Part shown: piece by piece, positions 1 to 10,043 of the stretch | How positions within the stretch are numbered: position 1 is the first letter of the stretch | Layout of the letters: every line of letters begins with the position of its first letter | Source: Gracilaria gracilis | Taxonomy: Eukaryota > Rhodophyta > Florideophyceae > Gracilariales > Gracilariaceae | NCBI GenBank assembly: GCA_030374805.1 | Contig: JARGSG010000095.1 | Coordinates: forward strand, 124,001 to 188,000 | Direction: 5' to 3' | Length of the DNA stretch: 64,000 nucleotides | Notes under the pieces: generated by a model | What the model was told of the DNA's origin: nothing | The model's input: the letters and a program-made list of their open reading frames with translations, nothing else | Database searches by the model: none | Translations under genes and position numbers: made by a program

Positions 1-561
1 ATGTGCATCCATAAGCATTCCAATTTGATTTGAAATCAACTGCATCATCAGCTAGAAGGGGAATACTACCTTCGCGCATGATGCGCCAAGTCTTTGGACG
101 TTTCCAAAAGCAACGTTCGAAATGGTATCTCCATCGCTGCTTTCAAATTTGACTTGAAAGCGCCGTCAGCAAGTATGAACGTCATTGGAAGTCAGGGCCG
201 AGTCCTGGGACACTCATGGTGATGGTGAAGTGAAAGTGAACCAAGCCCGAAAAGCTTGGAACAAGGCAACAACTCTCCAACAAACCACAGCCAAATTCCA
301 TATATATGTAAACCTAACATATTGAACAGAACTTAAGTCATGTTCATTGTGAACTGTTCCTCGTCATAGTGTGCTACGTCATTCTTTTCGCTGTAGATTT
401 TTGCAACTACAGTAGGGACGGTTCAGCAGCCCTTTCCCAAGTAGAGTTCAGTACTTAAACCCTTTCCCGTATCGCCTCACTACGTTCTTCCTCCCCCTGC
501 TTTTGAGACATCTTCGCCGTCTGAACGAACATCAGCATTCACCTTCCTGCTTGGAACCCAA
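1..561. other. Intergenic, upstream of small secreted gene
   Basis: No convincing coding region is seen. A TATATATG stretch lies near 300-308, about 255 bp before the next ATG. That is farther than the TATA boxes of the other host genes here, so it is only a weak promoter candidate. A pyrimidine-rich stretch just before the ATG (about 480-560) may be 5' UTR. Confidence 0.4.
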
Positions 562-975
562 ATGAAGTACTCTGCGATTCTTTTCGTCGTTCTTGCTTTT
601 TTCTCGGCCATGTTCTCCTCTTCCGCAGCACAGATATCAGGGGAAACAATTTTCTTGCTGTGCGAAAAGAAGAACAACCAGATTGGCACGTTTCTGTTCA
701 AGGGCACCGACGTTGACCACTTCGTTGTCAGTCACAACTGCGAGCAGAGATGGGTCCGCGCTTCATACCCGGGACAATCTCCTCAATTGAACCACATGGA
801 CTTCTGGCCGTATGCAAATGAAAATTTCTCCGGTCTTTCAAGGTTTTGGGAGCTGCAGTATGCTTGCTCTGAAACGGAACAGGTGCACATTTTCAAGAGC
901 CAGCACGGTGGGGAGCTTCAGTACCACTTCTCGTGTGATGTCGGTTCCAATGCAATGGGAATCTTGCTCGTCTAG
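562..975 (+). CDS. Small secreted Cys protein, unknown function
   Basis: This 137-residue protein begins with a clear signal peptide: K2, then a hydrophobic run through about residue 20, with likely cleavage after the Ala pair at 22-23. The mature part has four cysteines (C34, C60, C102, C125), which would suit two disulfides, and is rich in aromatic residues (W64, W82, W96). It has no membrane segment and no family I recognise. The ATG is the first in frame after a pyrimidine-rich leader, and the stop is TAG. It is a lone gene whose nearest neighbour, at 2935, faces it on the other strand. The signal peptide and even cysteines favour a real extracellular protein. The function is unknown. Confidence 0.7.
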   Translation: MKYSAILFVVLAFFSAMFSSSAAQISGETIFLLCEKKNNQIGTFLFKGTDVDHFVVSHNCEQRWVRASYPGQSPQLNHMDFWPYANENFSGLSRFWELQYACSETEQVHIFKSQHGGELQYHFSCDVGSNAMGILLV

Positions 976-1460
976 ATGTGGGAGTCCGTGGAGTAGAACA
1001 CCAGAAACCGAACGAATATTTTGCGCCTGGCCAAACATTTTTAAAAAGCATTGGTATAACCTCAAAGTAAAACATTTACAATTATAAGGTATCAGATTCT
1101 TTCTAACAAAAAGTTACCAAACAAGGACGCTAAACAAAATGACGATTCGTCGCGACTGGATTCAACTAGGTATGTGATCTAGTTGTCATAATGTCAATGT
1201 AAGAAATGGGACTTCGCCCATGTCATCCGCTTCAAATTTGAATTCCTTTTTGTTTAGAATATATATTACAAATATGGACGAATGATAACGATTTGAGTCA
1301 TTTCCCGCATGCTCCTGGCTGCGTTCGACTCCTTCAAATATTCATAACAGGTTTTCATACAAAAGACAACTCGCAAAAATCAATGCAGATTGGGGTTCAT
1401 TTGAAACAGATGTGAGTGTAATTACAGAATTCCTAGCGCATCATATACGTCCAAACTGAA

Positions 1461-1727
1461 TTATGAGCCGCGTTCAGAGAGAAGGTTTACATATACGATT
1501 TGTCGTAGCTTCCAGGACTCCGCAGACTTGATACTGAAGTTGATGTCAGAGAGCAGCCACTTGCCATGTTGTTGAACATGGTGGGGCTTGATATACGGTG
1601 TGCCCTTAGCAGTGTTTTCGTTTTGCAGCCAAGGAGTTTGTGATATATATGAACTATCCAAATTCACGTAGACAATATTGTAGTTCGGGATTTTAAGATT
1701 TTTGAACAATCTGGGCTTATCCACCAT
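1461..1727 (-). CDS. Hypothetical short ORF, doubtful
   Basis: An 88-codon ORF starting with ATG. Its composition looks protein-like, and the string IVYVNL appears near both ends (about residues 18-23 and 77-82), suggesting a small internal repeat. There is no signal peptide, membrane segment or recognisable motif. It lies in an AT-rich gap between a secreted-protein gene and a repeat. It could be a remnant of a larger gene or a chance ORF. Confidence 0.25.
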   Translation of the reverse strand: MVDKPRLFKNLKIPNYNIVYVNLDSSYISQTPWLQNENTAKGTPYIKPHHVQQHGKWLLSDINFSIKSAESWKLRQIVYVNLLSERGS

Positions 1728-2445
1728 TTCTTTCCGAAGACACGAGCACTATATCAGCACTTCGAGAACATAGCTCCGGAAAGAAAAACTCGCAAAGCCT
1801 TTCTTAGTCGCATTCGTACTATATCACTTGCAGCTTAATTACGGTTTTGCGAGATTAAAAATAAACCGTAAATATGTAGTTTCTCAAATCATAGTATGCT
1901 TGCATTGTCTTTTTCAAGCGTAACTGTTATAATACCAGAGAGACGCTATAACATTTGACAAAGAGGCAATAATGGGTTGTATATGGAAGTAAAAGCATGA
2001 CAGAATTGGATGAAGTAACAAAAAACAAAAAAAAAACAATTTAATACACGTTTTCAAAAAAATATAGTTTTTATTATGTCCAAATGGAGCTAGAGGGAGG
2101 ACTAGAAAACAGCGTTGTAGATTTTGGGGGGTATATTTTACATGGAATAGCCTTGTTTATTTTATTTGTCATTAAACTTAGCATCTATTGTAATTGTGTA
2201 TAAGTCAAAACCAAGAAAAGAAGCAAAACAAACTGACGATTTATCGCTATTGGTTTTATTCTGGTCTACTGGGCTGCTCCACGTTATTCATGTCCGAGGA
2301 CAGGAGCTCTACATAATCATGGTACATGTACCCTTGTATCGGTTCGTTCCCACGCGCCTCTTTTCACTTGCAAGAAGCCAGTAATTGATGAGAGTTTCTT
2401 TTTTCACCAACATAAGCTCGAGTTCTGTCCGCGTGACACACCTGG
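1728..2445. other. Intergenic AT-rich stretch
   Basis: This AT-rich DNA has several A-runs (for example near 2020-2060). Only short ORFs with no recognisable features occur, and I see no repeat shared with the rest of the window. Confidence 0.4.
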
Positions 2446-2450
2446 CGGGT

Positions 2451-2639
2451 TGTAGTGAACTATGGGGAAGAGCGGCAGGGCCGGGGTTCGATCCACGAAC
2501 CCCGGGCCCACGCAAAAAGCACACGAAGGCGGTTACTGATTGAGCTATGGCCGCTCACGGTGTGGTGACCTCGTGCCACACCGCCGGAGGTGTTATCGTG
2601 ACCCTCTGTGACTGCCAGCTGCGGCTGACAGCAGCTACA
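2451..2639 (-). repeat. tRNA-promoter LTR-like short element, copy 1
   Basis: This 189-bp unit begins TGTAG and ends CTACA. It is flanked by a 5-bp duplication CGGGT at 2446-2450 and 2640-2644. A second copy with a different duplication lies at 61195-61383, roughly 90% identical by eye. On the minus strand it holds a tRNA-like block (2470-2556) whose 7-bp ends GAGCGGC and GCCGCTC pair perfectly, an A-box TAGCTCAATCAG (one mismatch to consensus) and a degenerate B-box region. TG...CA ends and a 5-bp duplication are typical of an LTR, so it may be a solo LTR or a very small LTR-type element carrying a Pol III promoter. A tRNA-derived SINE is the alternative. Confidence 0.65.
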
Positions 2640-2934
2640 CGGGTGAATCATCTTCCGATTGGCGATCGCCCTGTTGGTCATATTCCTTGTTTTTGTCGTA
2701 TCATCCACACTTTCTCCCCCTCTTTATCTATTTCCACTCGCATTTGTGCCGAGCGTGTTCCTGCTTTCCTATCGGAGACTACCAGCCGTGATGTTCAATT
2801 TACTCAGTTTCAGGCAATTGTTGGCGATCCCATCTAGCTTTATTATTACATATTATTCATGGCGGAATCATAAATACTTCCGTCCCATGTAGTGTGCGAT
2901 AGTGTATGAACTACATACTTCTGAATTTGCCATC

Positions 2935-4785
2935 CTATTCTGTCTGAAACACTTGCCACCAATCCGGAAATTGCTCGAGCTCCCTCTTCACATTCAAGTC
3001 AAGCGGGTGGTTGAATTCAACTGGTGCCGTCACACGTCCAAATGACAAACATTCCGTATCACCAATGCCATAACTAAATGTTCCCGGAGGACATTGTTCA
3101 CATTCTGTGGAACCAGCCTCTCGGGCTACGAAGCCAGGTGAACATTTCTTGCACGGCACAATGCGGTCGCATCTTGAGCACAGCGAAGCCATAATTCTCT
3201 CACGTGTGGCTACCTCCCGATATGTTCCTGAGGGGCACTGTACACACGCATTGTCTTCCCCTTCAGCCGTTGATCTTCCATAACTTCCGGCGGGGCATTC
3301 TGAACATATTCCATTTATGATTCCCAAATTCTCAGCACGTCTTCCACGACATCCGCAAACATAGTTCGCCCCAGATTGGCTACGCACTTGATTCCCTGGG
3401 CAAGGTCCGCAACCCTCGACACTATATATGCCAGAGGATGAGTTGAAGCAGGGCGGACATGAATACGAACCGTCTCCATGCACGGAACATTCTTTCGGTA
3501 CGCACAAAGCATGATCTTGATGGACCAGCGCAAGTTGGGTGTCAATGGTACAGCCCGTTTCGGAATTGACACATTCCGTAAACTGCTGATTCGGGGTCAA
3601 GCCATCTGGACAAGGCTCGCATTTTGTTGATCCATAGTATGAAGAAGCTGTTCCATTGGGGCATCGAGTACATAGAATCGAATTCAATTCCGAGCTGAAG
3701 AATCCTGGCTCGCAAGGTAAACAAAAGCGACAGAATTCAATGTCATGTATGTATGTTCCGGGGACGCAAGTTTGGCCAAAGAATGCAAGGCGTGAATAGA
3801 AATACGAAGGCATGCAGTGAGATTTTTCCACTCCAGCTTTTATAACGTCAGCACATGGAGCACATTGAAGTGGAAGTCCACCCACACTCCCTTCAGTTCT
3901 GTCGCAGGGTACGCAACGTTCCTGCTCCAAGTCGTACCTCTCGTCGATATCACACATTTCGCAGTCACCGGTAGAGGTCTGGATGTAGCCGCGAGGGCAT
4001 GGGAGATTAGGACGCCGACAGAATCTTCTACCGGGAGCATAAGATGTAGTGTTCTGAGGGCAATTGAAGCAGTTAGCTGCGTAACTGGAACGGTACTGAG
4101 GCGCAAGCCTGCCATATTGACCGGGTTGACATGGAGTAAACCTGGTAGAACCCATTCCTTTTTCGGATACGGACCCTGCTGGACATGATATACATTTCGA
4201 AGCTGCCGGACCACTGAACGTCCCAAATTGACATTCATAACATTGATGATTTCCATCTGAATACGTACCTGCTGGACACGGACTACATTGATCAAGTGAT
4301 GTAGAACCAGGAGGAGCCGCATGTCCAGGAAGGCAACTTTTGCACTCGAGGAGGTTTTCCTCGTCAGCATATCCACGAGAACATTGGTGACAGCTGTCTT
4401 CATCCATAGTGAGGCCCCAAGAGTAGACAAAAGTTCCTTTCGGACAAGTTACACATCGTGGGGAACGCTCAGAAGAAGTTGTGCCTTCTGGGCAGGGCGT
4501 GCATGACGACGAACCAGCCGCAGAGAATGTTCCCGGGGGGCAAAATCGACAAACTAGTTCACTTTGCGCCCCGGTTATTGTATGGTACTTGCCGGCTTCA
4601 CATAGTATGCAATTGGTGGCATTTTTAGAATGTTGGAATGATCCAGGAGCGCAGGGTTGGCATTGCGAGGAATCAGCATCCCAAAAATAACCTCTGGGAC
4701 AAGCGTGGCACATGAAGACAAAACTGTAAACAGACAAGACGGTCAGAACCCAAGAGGTTTTGTGGTTGCAGTTTGTGCTTGACAT
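2935..4785 (-). CDS. Secreted GCC2/GCC3 (ephrin-receptor-like) Cys-rich protein
   Basis: This 616-residue protein has a signal peptide (about residues 1-28, with the hydrophobic run VLTVLSVYSFVFMCHA). The rest is a near-continuous series of short modules of the type C-x-x-C-P-x-G-T-x-S/Y, as in GCC2/GCC3 (TNFR- and ephrin-receptor-like) domains: for example CPPGTFSAAGSSSCTPCPEG near residue 80 and CPPGTFSYGIGDTEC near the C-terminus. There is no transmembrane segment and no GPI-type tail; it ends on a hydrophilic, Trp-containing tail. It should therefore be soluble and extracellular or matrix-bound. The start is an ATG 110 bp downstream of a good TATA box. The frame is open throughout. The family is known from animals, oomycetes and algae; the ligand is unknown. 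Confidence 0.88.
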   Translation of the reverse strand: MSSTNCNHKTSWVLTVLSVYSFVFMCHACPRGYFWDADSSQCQPCAPGSFQHSKNATNCILCEAGKYHTITGAQSELVCRFCPPGTFSAAGSSSCTPCPEGTTSSERSPRCVTCPKGTFVYSWGLTMDEDSCHQCSRGYADEENLLECKSCLPGHAAPPGSTSLDQCSPCPAGTYSDGNHQCYECQFGTFSGPAASKCISCPAGSVSEKGMGSTRFTPCQPGQYGRLAPQYRSSYAANCFNCPQNTTSYAPGRRFCRRPNLPCPRGYIQTSTGDCEMCDIDERYDLEQERCVPCDRTEGSVGGLPLQCAPCADVIKAGVEKSHCMPSYFYSRLAFFGQTCVPGTYIHDIEFCRFCLPCEPGFFSSELNSILCTRCPNGTASSYYGSTKCEPCPDGLTPNQQFTECVNSETGCTIDTQLALVHQDHALCVPKECSVHGDGSYSCPPCFNSSSGIYSVEGCGPCPGNQVRSQSGANYVCGCRGRRAENLGIINGICSECPAGSYGRSTAEGEDNACVQCPSGTYREVATRERIMASLCSRCDRIVPCKKCSPGFVAREAGSTECEQCPPGTFSYGIGDTECLSFGRVTAPVEFNHPLDLNVKRELEQFPDWWQVFQTE

Positions 4786-5230
4786 GGTACTTCAAGTGTG
4801 GACTCGTAAATGATGCTCATTAGCTTCTGAGAACTCCCGAGAGTGCTGAGACTCGCTATCGTTGATCGATGTGGGAGAGAAAAACAAGCAGAGCTTTATA
4901 TAACCGCGGTGTTGGTGTGACTCGGTAGATATTATGGAGTCGAATTCTCTTTGAGGAAATGGAAATCCATGCGGACAATACACGCGGGCCGGGAACGAAC
5001 TTTGTGGCATTTGCAGCAACTCCAGCCAGGAGGCTGGGAAATGATGTATATTTTCTGTAAGGGAGTAATACCTTTGAAACACATATGTAACTAATTCAAA
5101 TACATTCGTCATCTGCTATAATCAGCGTTTAGAGAAGCAAGCTTCTCGTAACAAAATCGCAAAGCTCCAATAGTGTTAGTGTCCTTTACCTCTAGAATAG
5201 AACAGGTAAATTAGGGTCACAGAAAATATT
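4786..5230 (-). promoter_or_regulatory. Upstream region and TATA box of GCC gene
   Basis: On the minus strand TATATAAA occupies 4895-4902, 110 bp before the ATG at 4785. The same spacing (85-125 bp) is seen for three other host genes in this window. An ORF of about 100 codons overlaps this region but looks like chance. Confidence 0.6.
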
Positions 5231-5685
5231 TTACTAAATGCCCAGAAAGTTCCAATTATTGACAAATGGATGCACAGGTTTCACTTTTCATAGTATTACT
5301 AACTGCAGAAGAAGCACAGTTCATCGACAAAAATGTGCACAAGTTTAACTGTTCATAGTACCAAAATATGGGTACTAAATGTGGCAGTTAGTGGGGAGCA
5401 TAATGATGTTTTGGGCCCATAGCACTACGCATCCAAAAATGAGGCATATTATATATGCTTGTTTGCCTTGTTTTGTAACTTGTTGGCAGTGAAATGATCC
5501 AAACACAGAGTGCCTCCTGAAAGAAAGCAAAATGCGCCGTGTGACACGGCGCATTTTTTTAAAGAAAAATATTAAGTATTACTATTGTGTTTGAATAGAA
5601 ACTGAGTATTCTATGTATAAGCGTCACGAATTGCCAGTGTCCCAGCAATTGTGGTGCATCTCCAGAACACCAGCCCTTGCGGCTA
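5231..5685. repeat. Repeat R1 copy 1, left part
   Basis: This stretch is clearly similar to 59143-59487 and 61902-61996. The shared landmarks, in the same order, are TCCAATTATTGAC, TTCATAGTATTA, GGTACTAAATGTGGCAGTT, a perfect GC hairpin, and TATTCTATGTATAAGCGTCAC. It is interrupted at the TA of 5684-5685 by a Tc1/mariner element and resumes at 18782. I see no terminal inverted repeats and no coding capacity, so its class is unknown. Confidence 0.75.
5529..5557. other. Perfect 14-bp hairpin in R1 copy 1
   Basis: The arm AAAATGCGCCGTGT (5529-5542) and its exact complement (5544-5557) are separated by one G. The same hairpin is preserved in R1 copy 2 at 59439-59465, although the surrounding sequence has diverged. 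Confidence 0.85.
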
Positions 5686-5924
5686 CAGTCCTCGTCAAAA
5701 GTATACGAACGGGGGCTGAAGGCCAGTACACAGCACTTCTGAGAGACTGTGGGGTAGATTAAGGCTACAATAAACTTTCTTATACTTCATTAAAACATTC
5801 TAGCACAATAAAAACCCTTCAAACATTGTGTAGCGCCTACAGTGCAAGTCCTTCACCTTACAGGGCGGTTCAAAAGTATACGAACAAAATCATATTTTTG
5901 ACCTGCTGCGCATCTAAGCCCAGT

Positions 5925-6537
5925 TTAGTACTTTGTTTTGCGCCCGTTAGCGCGCATTACAGCCATGCAACGCCAAGGCATGCTGTTCTTAAGCATAATT
6001 AGCACGTGAGGGTCTATTTTGTCTCACTTATCGCGAAGAGTTTGCTTCAGAGCCTCTTTGGAGTCATAATGCCTACAATCAGCGTAGACCCTGTAAGCGA
6101 GTATGTTTCAAAGATTCTCTATAGGATTTAGATCCGAAGAATGTGCTGGCCACTCCATTAAATTGTATTTGTTGTCCGTAAACCACTTCATGCTATACCG
6201 TGATTTGTGAATAGGGGCATTGTTTTGCTAAAAAATCCAATTACTACCATGTTGCATGTTAGCCCATGGTACCATATGCTGCTGTAGCATATGTATATAC
6301 TTCTTAGAGTCCACAGTTCCATCAATAAACACCAAGGGTCCTTTAGCATAGTATGAAAAACAACTCCATAACATGACAGAAACTCCTCCATGTTTACGTT
6401 TCGAAAACACTTGTTCATCATGACGTAAGTTATGCCAATAAAAGCTGCAACCATCAGGACCATCTCCATTAAAGTTTTTCTCATCACTCCAAATCACCAT
6501 TCCCCACTCATCTTCGTAGAAACGGTTGTGGTACATT
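5925..6537 (-). pseudogene. Tc1/mariner transposase, C-terminal catalytic part
   Basis: The minus-strand frame contains the DDE-domain landmarks in order: WSDEKNF (first catalytic Asp), GGVSVMLWSCFSYY, then NNAPIH, then SSDLNPIENL before the terminal TAA at 5925-5927. In active members NNAPIH reads DNAPIH, so the second catalytic Asp is Asn here. Three in-frame stops interrupt this part: TAG before QNNAPIH, TGA in place of the Trp after PIENL, and TGA a little further on. The copy is inactive. The N-terminal part lies at 18068-18456, on the far side of the Ty3 insertion. Confidence 0.85.
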
Positions 6538-6542
6538 GCACA

Positions 6543-7050
6543 TGTCGTACAAATACCGATAAGGTGTGGGGTCCTCCTGGTAGAGGGAGCGCGCGAGGGC
6601 TCAACCTAAAGGGGAAAAACACACAACCAATATGGTAGTAGGGCACCTGAAACCCGCAGGGGCAAACGGCGGGGCAACTAGTCTAGACCGTGTAGGTGTA
6701 CGGTAGTAGACGTCGACGCGCGGTAAAACCTGAATAGTAATAGAGTAGCAAGTGACCAAGATGGTATAGTTACTGCCCTAGTGGTGCCTGACTTTACAAT
6801 ACCCGAGGGGGAAGGCGAGGTGCACCACAATATATACAAGGTGCACCGACGCCGATCTCCCATGCGGGCATGACGTCATCGGCCGTGCCCATGACCTACT
6901 GTCATGGGCCAGCAATGCTAAACTATCCTAGACTATAAATTAGAAATTAGAAATTATAAAATACAGAATACCAATTGGGTACAGTGCAGCCAGCAAGGCG
7001 CACCAGTAGGCCCACGTGGCACCAACCCATTGAGGTCTCATTGTACTACA
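6543..7050 (-). repeat. 3' LTR of Ty3 element 1
   Basis: Its partner is at 17554-18062 and the two are nearly identical. It holds the same promoter block: TGACGTCA at 6871-6878, TATA-type ATATATA at 6830-6836, and the palindrome GGTGCACC at 6819-6826 and 6840-6847. Confidence 0.93.
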
Positions 7051-7069
7051 GACCCCCTTCCTACCCTGA
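7051..7069 (-). other. Polypurine tract of Ty3 element 1
   Basis: Read on the minus strand, GGGTAGGAAGGGGGTC directly abuts the 3' LTR, as expected for a plus-strand primer. The same tract precedes the 3' LTR of element 2. Confidence 0.8.
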
Positions 7070-7109
7070 GCCACGCCCTCGTGGCTCCTAGATCCTTTCA
7101 CCAAGTCGG

Positions 7110-10043
7110 TTGCATCGTCGTACCAATTTGGTCCCTGTCGCAGCCTTCGTGCCATCTCACGCCGTGCGTCGCGTCGGTTCGGCATCACCGAACGCACTCT
7201 GTTCACCACCTTGGTCATCACCGATTGCGGCTCTATCCACCTCTTTGGTTATCACCGACAGCGGCCTATTCATCTCCATTTGTGGTTTAGGCGCGACGCG
7301 CGCCCATTGCATACCTCCAAGGTTCTGCCTTTTTGGCTGCCCGGCTTGGACCCTTTTACCGTGTCCGTATACCCAGTGGGGGTGGCGGGTTGCGCCTTCG
7401 AGCTCGTGTGGCCACTGTACCGTGAAGGATTTTGGCGCCCACTTGGTTGCGGCGTGTTTCTCTGTCCCTTCGAGGTTCGAGTACCAACCCTTCGAGGCAT
7501 TGCCGCTGATTCCATCGAGGTTGTTCCACCGTTATCCCTTCTGGTTACCTTCGCACCCCTTTGCGGTTTGTCTACGCGGGCTCGCGCCACCGTGGCTTTT
7601 CGTCCGACCGACAAGGTTGAATCCGTTTATGGTGACCCCCGATCCTTATTTGAACCACATGGGTAGCCCTGGTACCAGCGTGCGGGCTCGCACCCGTAGC
7701 GGTACACGGCGATTGTCGGTTCCCCATGTTGGTCAATCGGACGCGGTAACCTCAAGGGACGGCGCGCCATCGGCGACCAATGCCGATGCCTTAATGGTTG
7801 AACCAGCATGGGGCCCCGAACGGGTGGAGGTTTTGAGCATCAGCTCTAGTGACTCACCCATTGTGGATAAAAAGCCGATTCGCTTCACCCCTGCGGTCGA
7901 ATGCTCGCCGTCTCAACCACTCCCTCGCGGTACTCATCACACCATGTCGGGTGCCGGTCCCTCGCGCGGCCGCGGAAGCGGCATTGCCAAGTCTGGTTCT
8001 CGGGGTGCTGCTTTGTACCATTCCCGCATCCAAACTGGTTTTCGGAGCCAGCCGGTTCCGTCTTCCTCAAATCAACCTCAAGGGATTCACGAAGGGATCC
8101 GGGACCCGTATGGTCCGGAGCCCGAGATTCCTCGTGGTATTTCCTATTATGGTTTGGAGCCGTTCACCACGGCCGACTGGAACGTGTCCCAACATGGTAC
8201 CTTCGGGGTCGATCCGAGAATGGTGTCGCAAGCGACGCTGTACCGTCGGAACTGGCCAGTGGCGCCGGGGAACACATCGCTTCCCGGCGTCTTGCGCCGT
8301 CCGACTTTGGATACCTACTTGGGTTTGTTTCGTTGGGATTGCGAGCGTCTCCGCTCCGTCCCCCAAACGCTCCACCGTCGGGATAAGGAATCTCAACCTC
8401 GTCAGGGTCGGGTGGAGTGCTATGACAGCCGCCAGCGACACACACCAATGAGGTATTTCATCCCCCCGCTTTATCCCAGCGATCTGCCGTATGTTCGTAT
8501 TGAACCGGAGCTCCATTATTACCGACGTCTGGTTGTGAAGATCTGTCAGTACGACTCCCTTCCGCAGCAGTACCTTCCGGCTTCACCACATTTGGTTTGC
8601 TTCGATAGGCCTTACAATACCATCCATTGGGCTAACCGTCGTAGGTGGGGGGTGGATGCTGCCACCGAGGCTCGCATTCGCACCCGGTCCAGCTTCAACC
8701 GCGTCATGCATGGGTTCCATAATGTGGAGTTTTTCTCACAACCTAATAAGGGAAGAACCTCTTGGTATGTGGCCCGACCTGAATGGTGGAATGCCTATGA
8801 GGTACCGATGTCGCTTAGCGTCCCAACCCCACCGGTATTGGCTTACTTCGAGAGCTACATCACCCGTAACCACGATCGGTATTACCTCATTTGGTCGATT
8901 GCCCTCGCGGAATGGGCCGTATTGGTGGCCATCTTGGCTCTGCAGGCTGCCCGTGACGGTATTGACTGGGATTGTCGTTCTCGAGAAGCCGAGATTTACC
9001 GTGACGGTGTGCAACCTCCTGGTCGTATGTTCTTCATTCCCCCGAGGGTCATTCGCGACATTCGCCTATTTGGAATCGGAACCATTGTGGCAGGTACGGA
9101 CTACTCTATCGAGCAGCTGGAATCGTTGCTTACCCAAGTGGAGAGTTTCCCGTGGGGAGCCAAGCAGGGGTGGGAGGTTTTCGATCCGGTGTCCTGGAAG
9201 GTTGTATCCCGCGCGGAGCAGCGCTATCCCGGGGCTCCGACCGATCAGGGACCTCCAGGGAGTCCCGAGCCATTCCCAACCGTGGTGGAATCGCCAGCAG
9301 CTACCCCTGTGGTCACTTCAGCGCCTACTCCCGCTCCAGAGGGACGCAATACGCCTGCCCATACTGGTGCCACTCCTCTTCTCCCTAGTACCACACGGGT
9401 TGATGGGCCTCCGCGGGCTATCCTCGGGGGTGTCATGGCTGCGGCTGCGGCGCCTGTCCCGTCTCAGGTGGACTCCCAGGCCATTTGAGGTTTAATGGCT
9501 CGGGTCCGCCAAGCCTGTGTGGTGAACTTCCAGCGGGCGGGTCCTACCTCTGTGGTCGAAGCTCTTACCCTTCTGGAAAGCATCCTGCCTCGTCATGCAC
9601 AGTACATGCGATCCTTTTCCCAAATTGGTGAGTTCCGGAACCGGTTCCAGGTCGAGCTCTACCAGATGGCTACCAACCAGGTGGCAGGCCTAGCGACGGC
9701 CATGGGCCCGACGCCTACAAACCCTTTGGAGGATCCCCTATTTGGTGCTAGCCTGAACCCCGGCCTTCTAGCCGCTACGCAGGCTCCTCTCCACATCGGG
9801 TCGTCGGCACCTCCGTCGGTTGCGCAGGCGAGCGCGCCACCTCCGATGGGTGCCGACGTGATGCCAGGCGTCAACGTGCCTACTAGTACCCCCGTGGGTC
9901 ATGGTAGCGCGCCTAGCCAGGCTCCAGGCCAGGCTCACCTCTTCCAGCCTTGGCCGGGAGCCCATCAGAACACCACTCCGGGTCGGGGATCCTCAGCTGG
10001 AGGCTCCTCGGGGCCTCACTTTGCCACTCACCCATCAGGTTGA
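7110..10043 (+). CDS. Antisense accessory coding region of Ty3 element 1
   Basis: A long reading frame runs on the strand opposite to gag and pol, starting 60 bp inside the 3' LTR and ending about 900 bp before the end of pol. A second shorter frame follows it, so there is about one break. The likely true start is the Met at 7629, because the sequence from there on (MVTPDPYLN...) is also kept in element 2. The protein is Pro/Ser/Arg-rich at its start. Its middle is rich in Trp and Tyr and looks folded (about 8440-9200), with motifs such as WYVARPEWWNAYEVP. A Pro/Ala-rich linker follows, then a short helical stretch and a Pro/Gly-rich tail ending HFATHPSG. I recognise no family. It is not an envelope: no convincing signal or membrane anchor is seen. 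Confidence 0.65.

Noticed and set aside
2470-2556. A genuine tRNA gene on the minus strand
   Set aside because: The acceptor arms and A/B boxes fit, but I cannot fold a clean anticodon arm or standard T arm, and the block is embedded in a repeated 189-bp unit with target duplications.
4792-5112. A 106-codon gene upstream of the GCC gene
   Set aside because: It covers the TATA box and promoter of the GCC gene and has no protein features.
7110-10043. Envelope gene of a retrovirus-like element
   Set aside because: It is on the wrong strand, with no convincing signal peptide, fusion peptide or membrane anchor.
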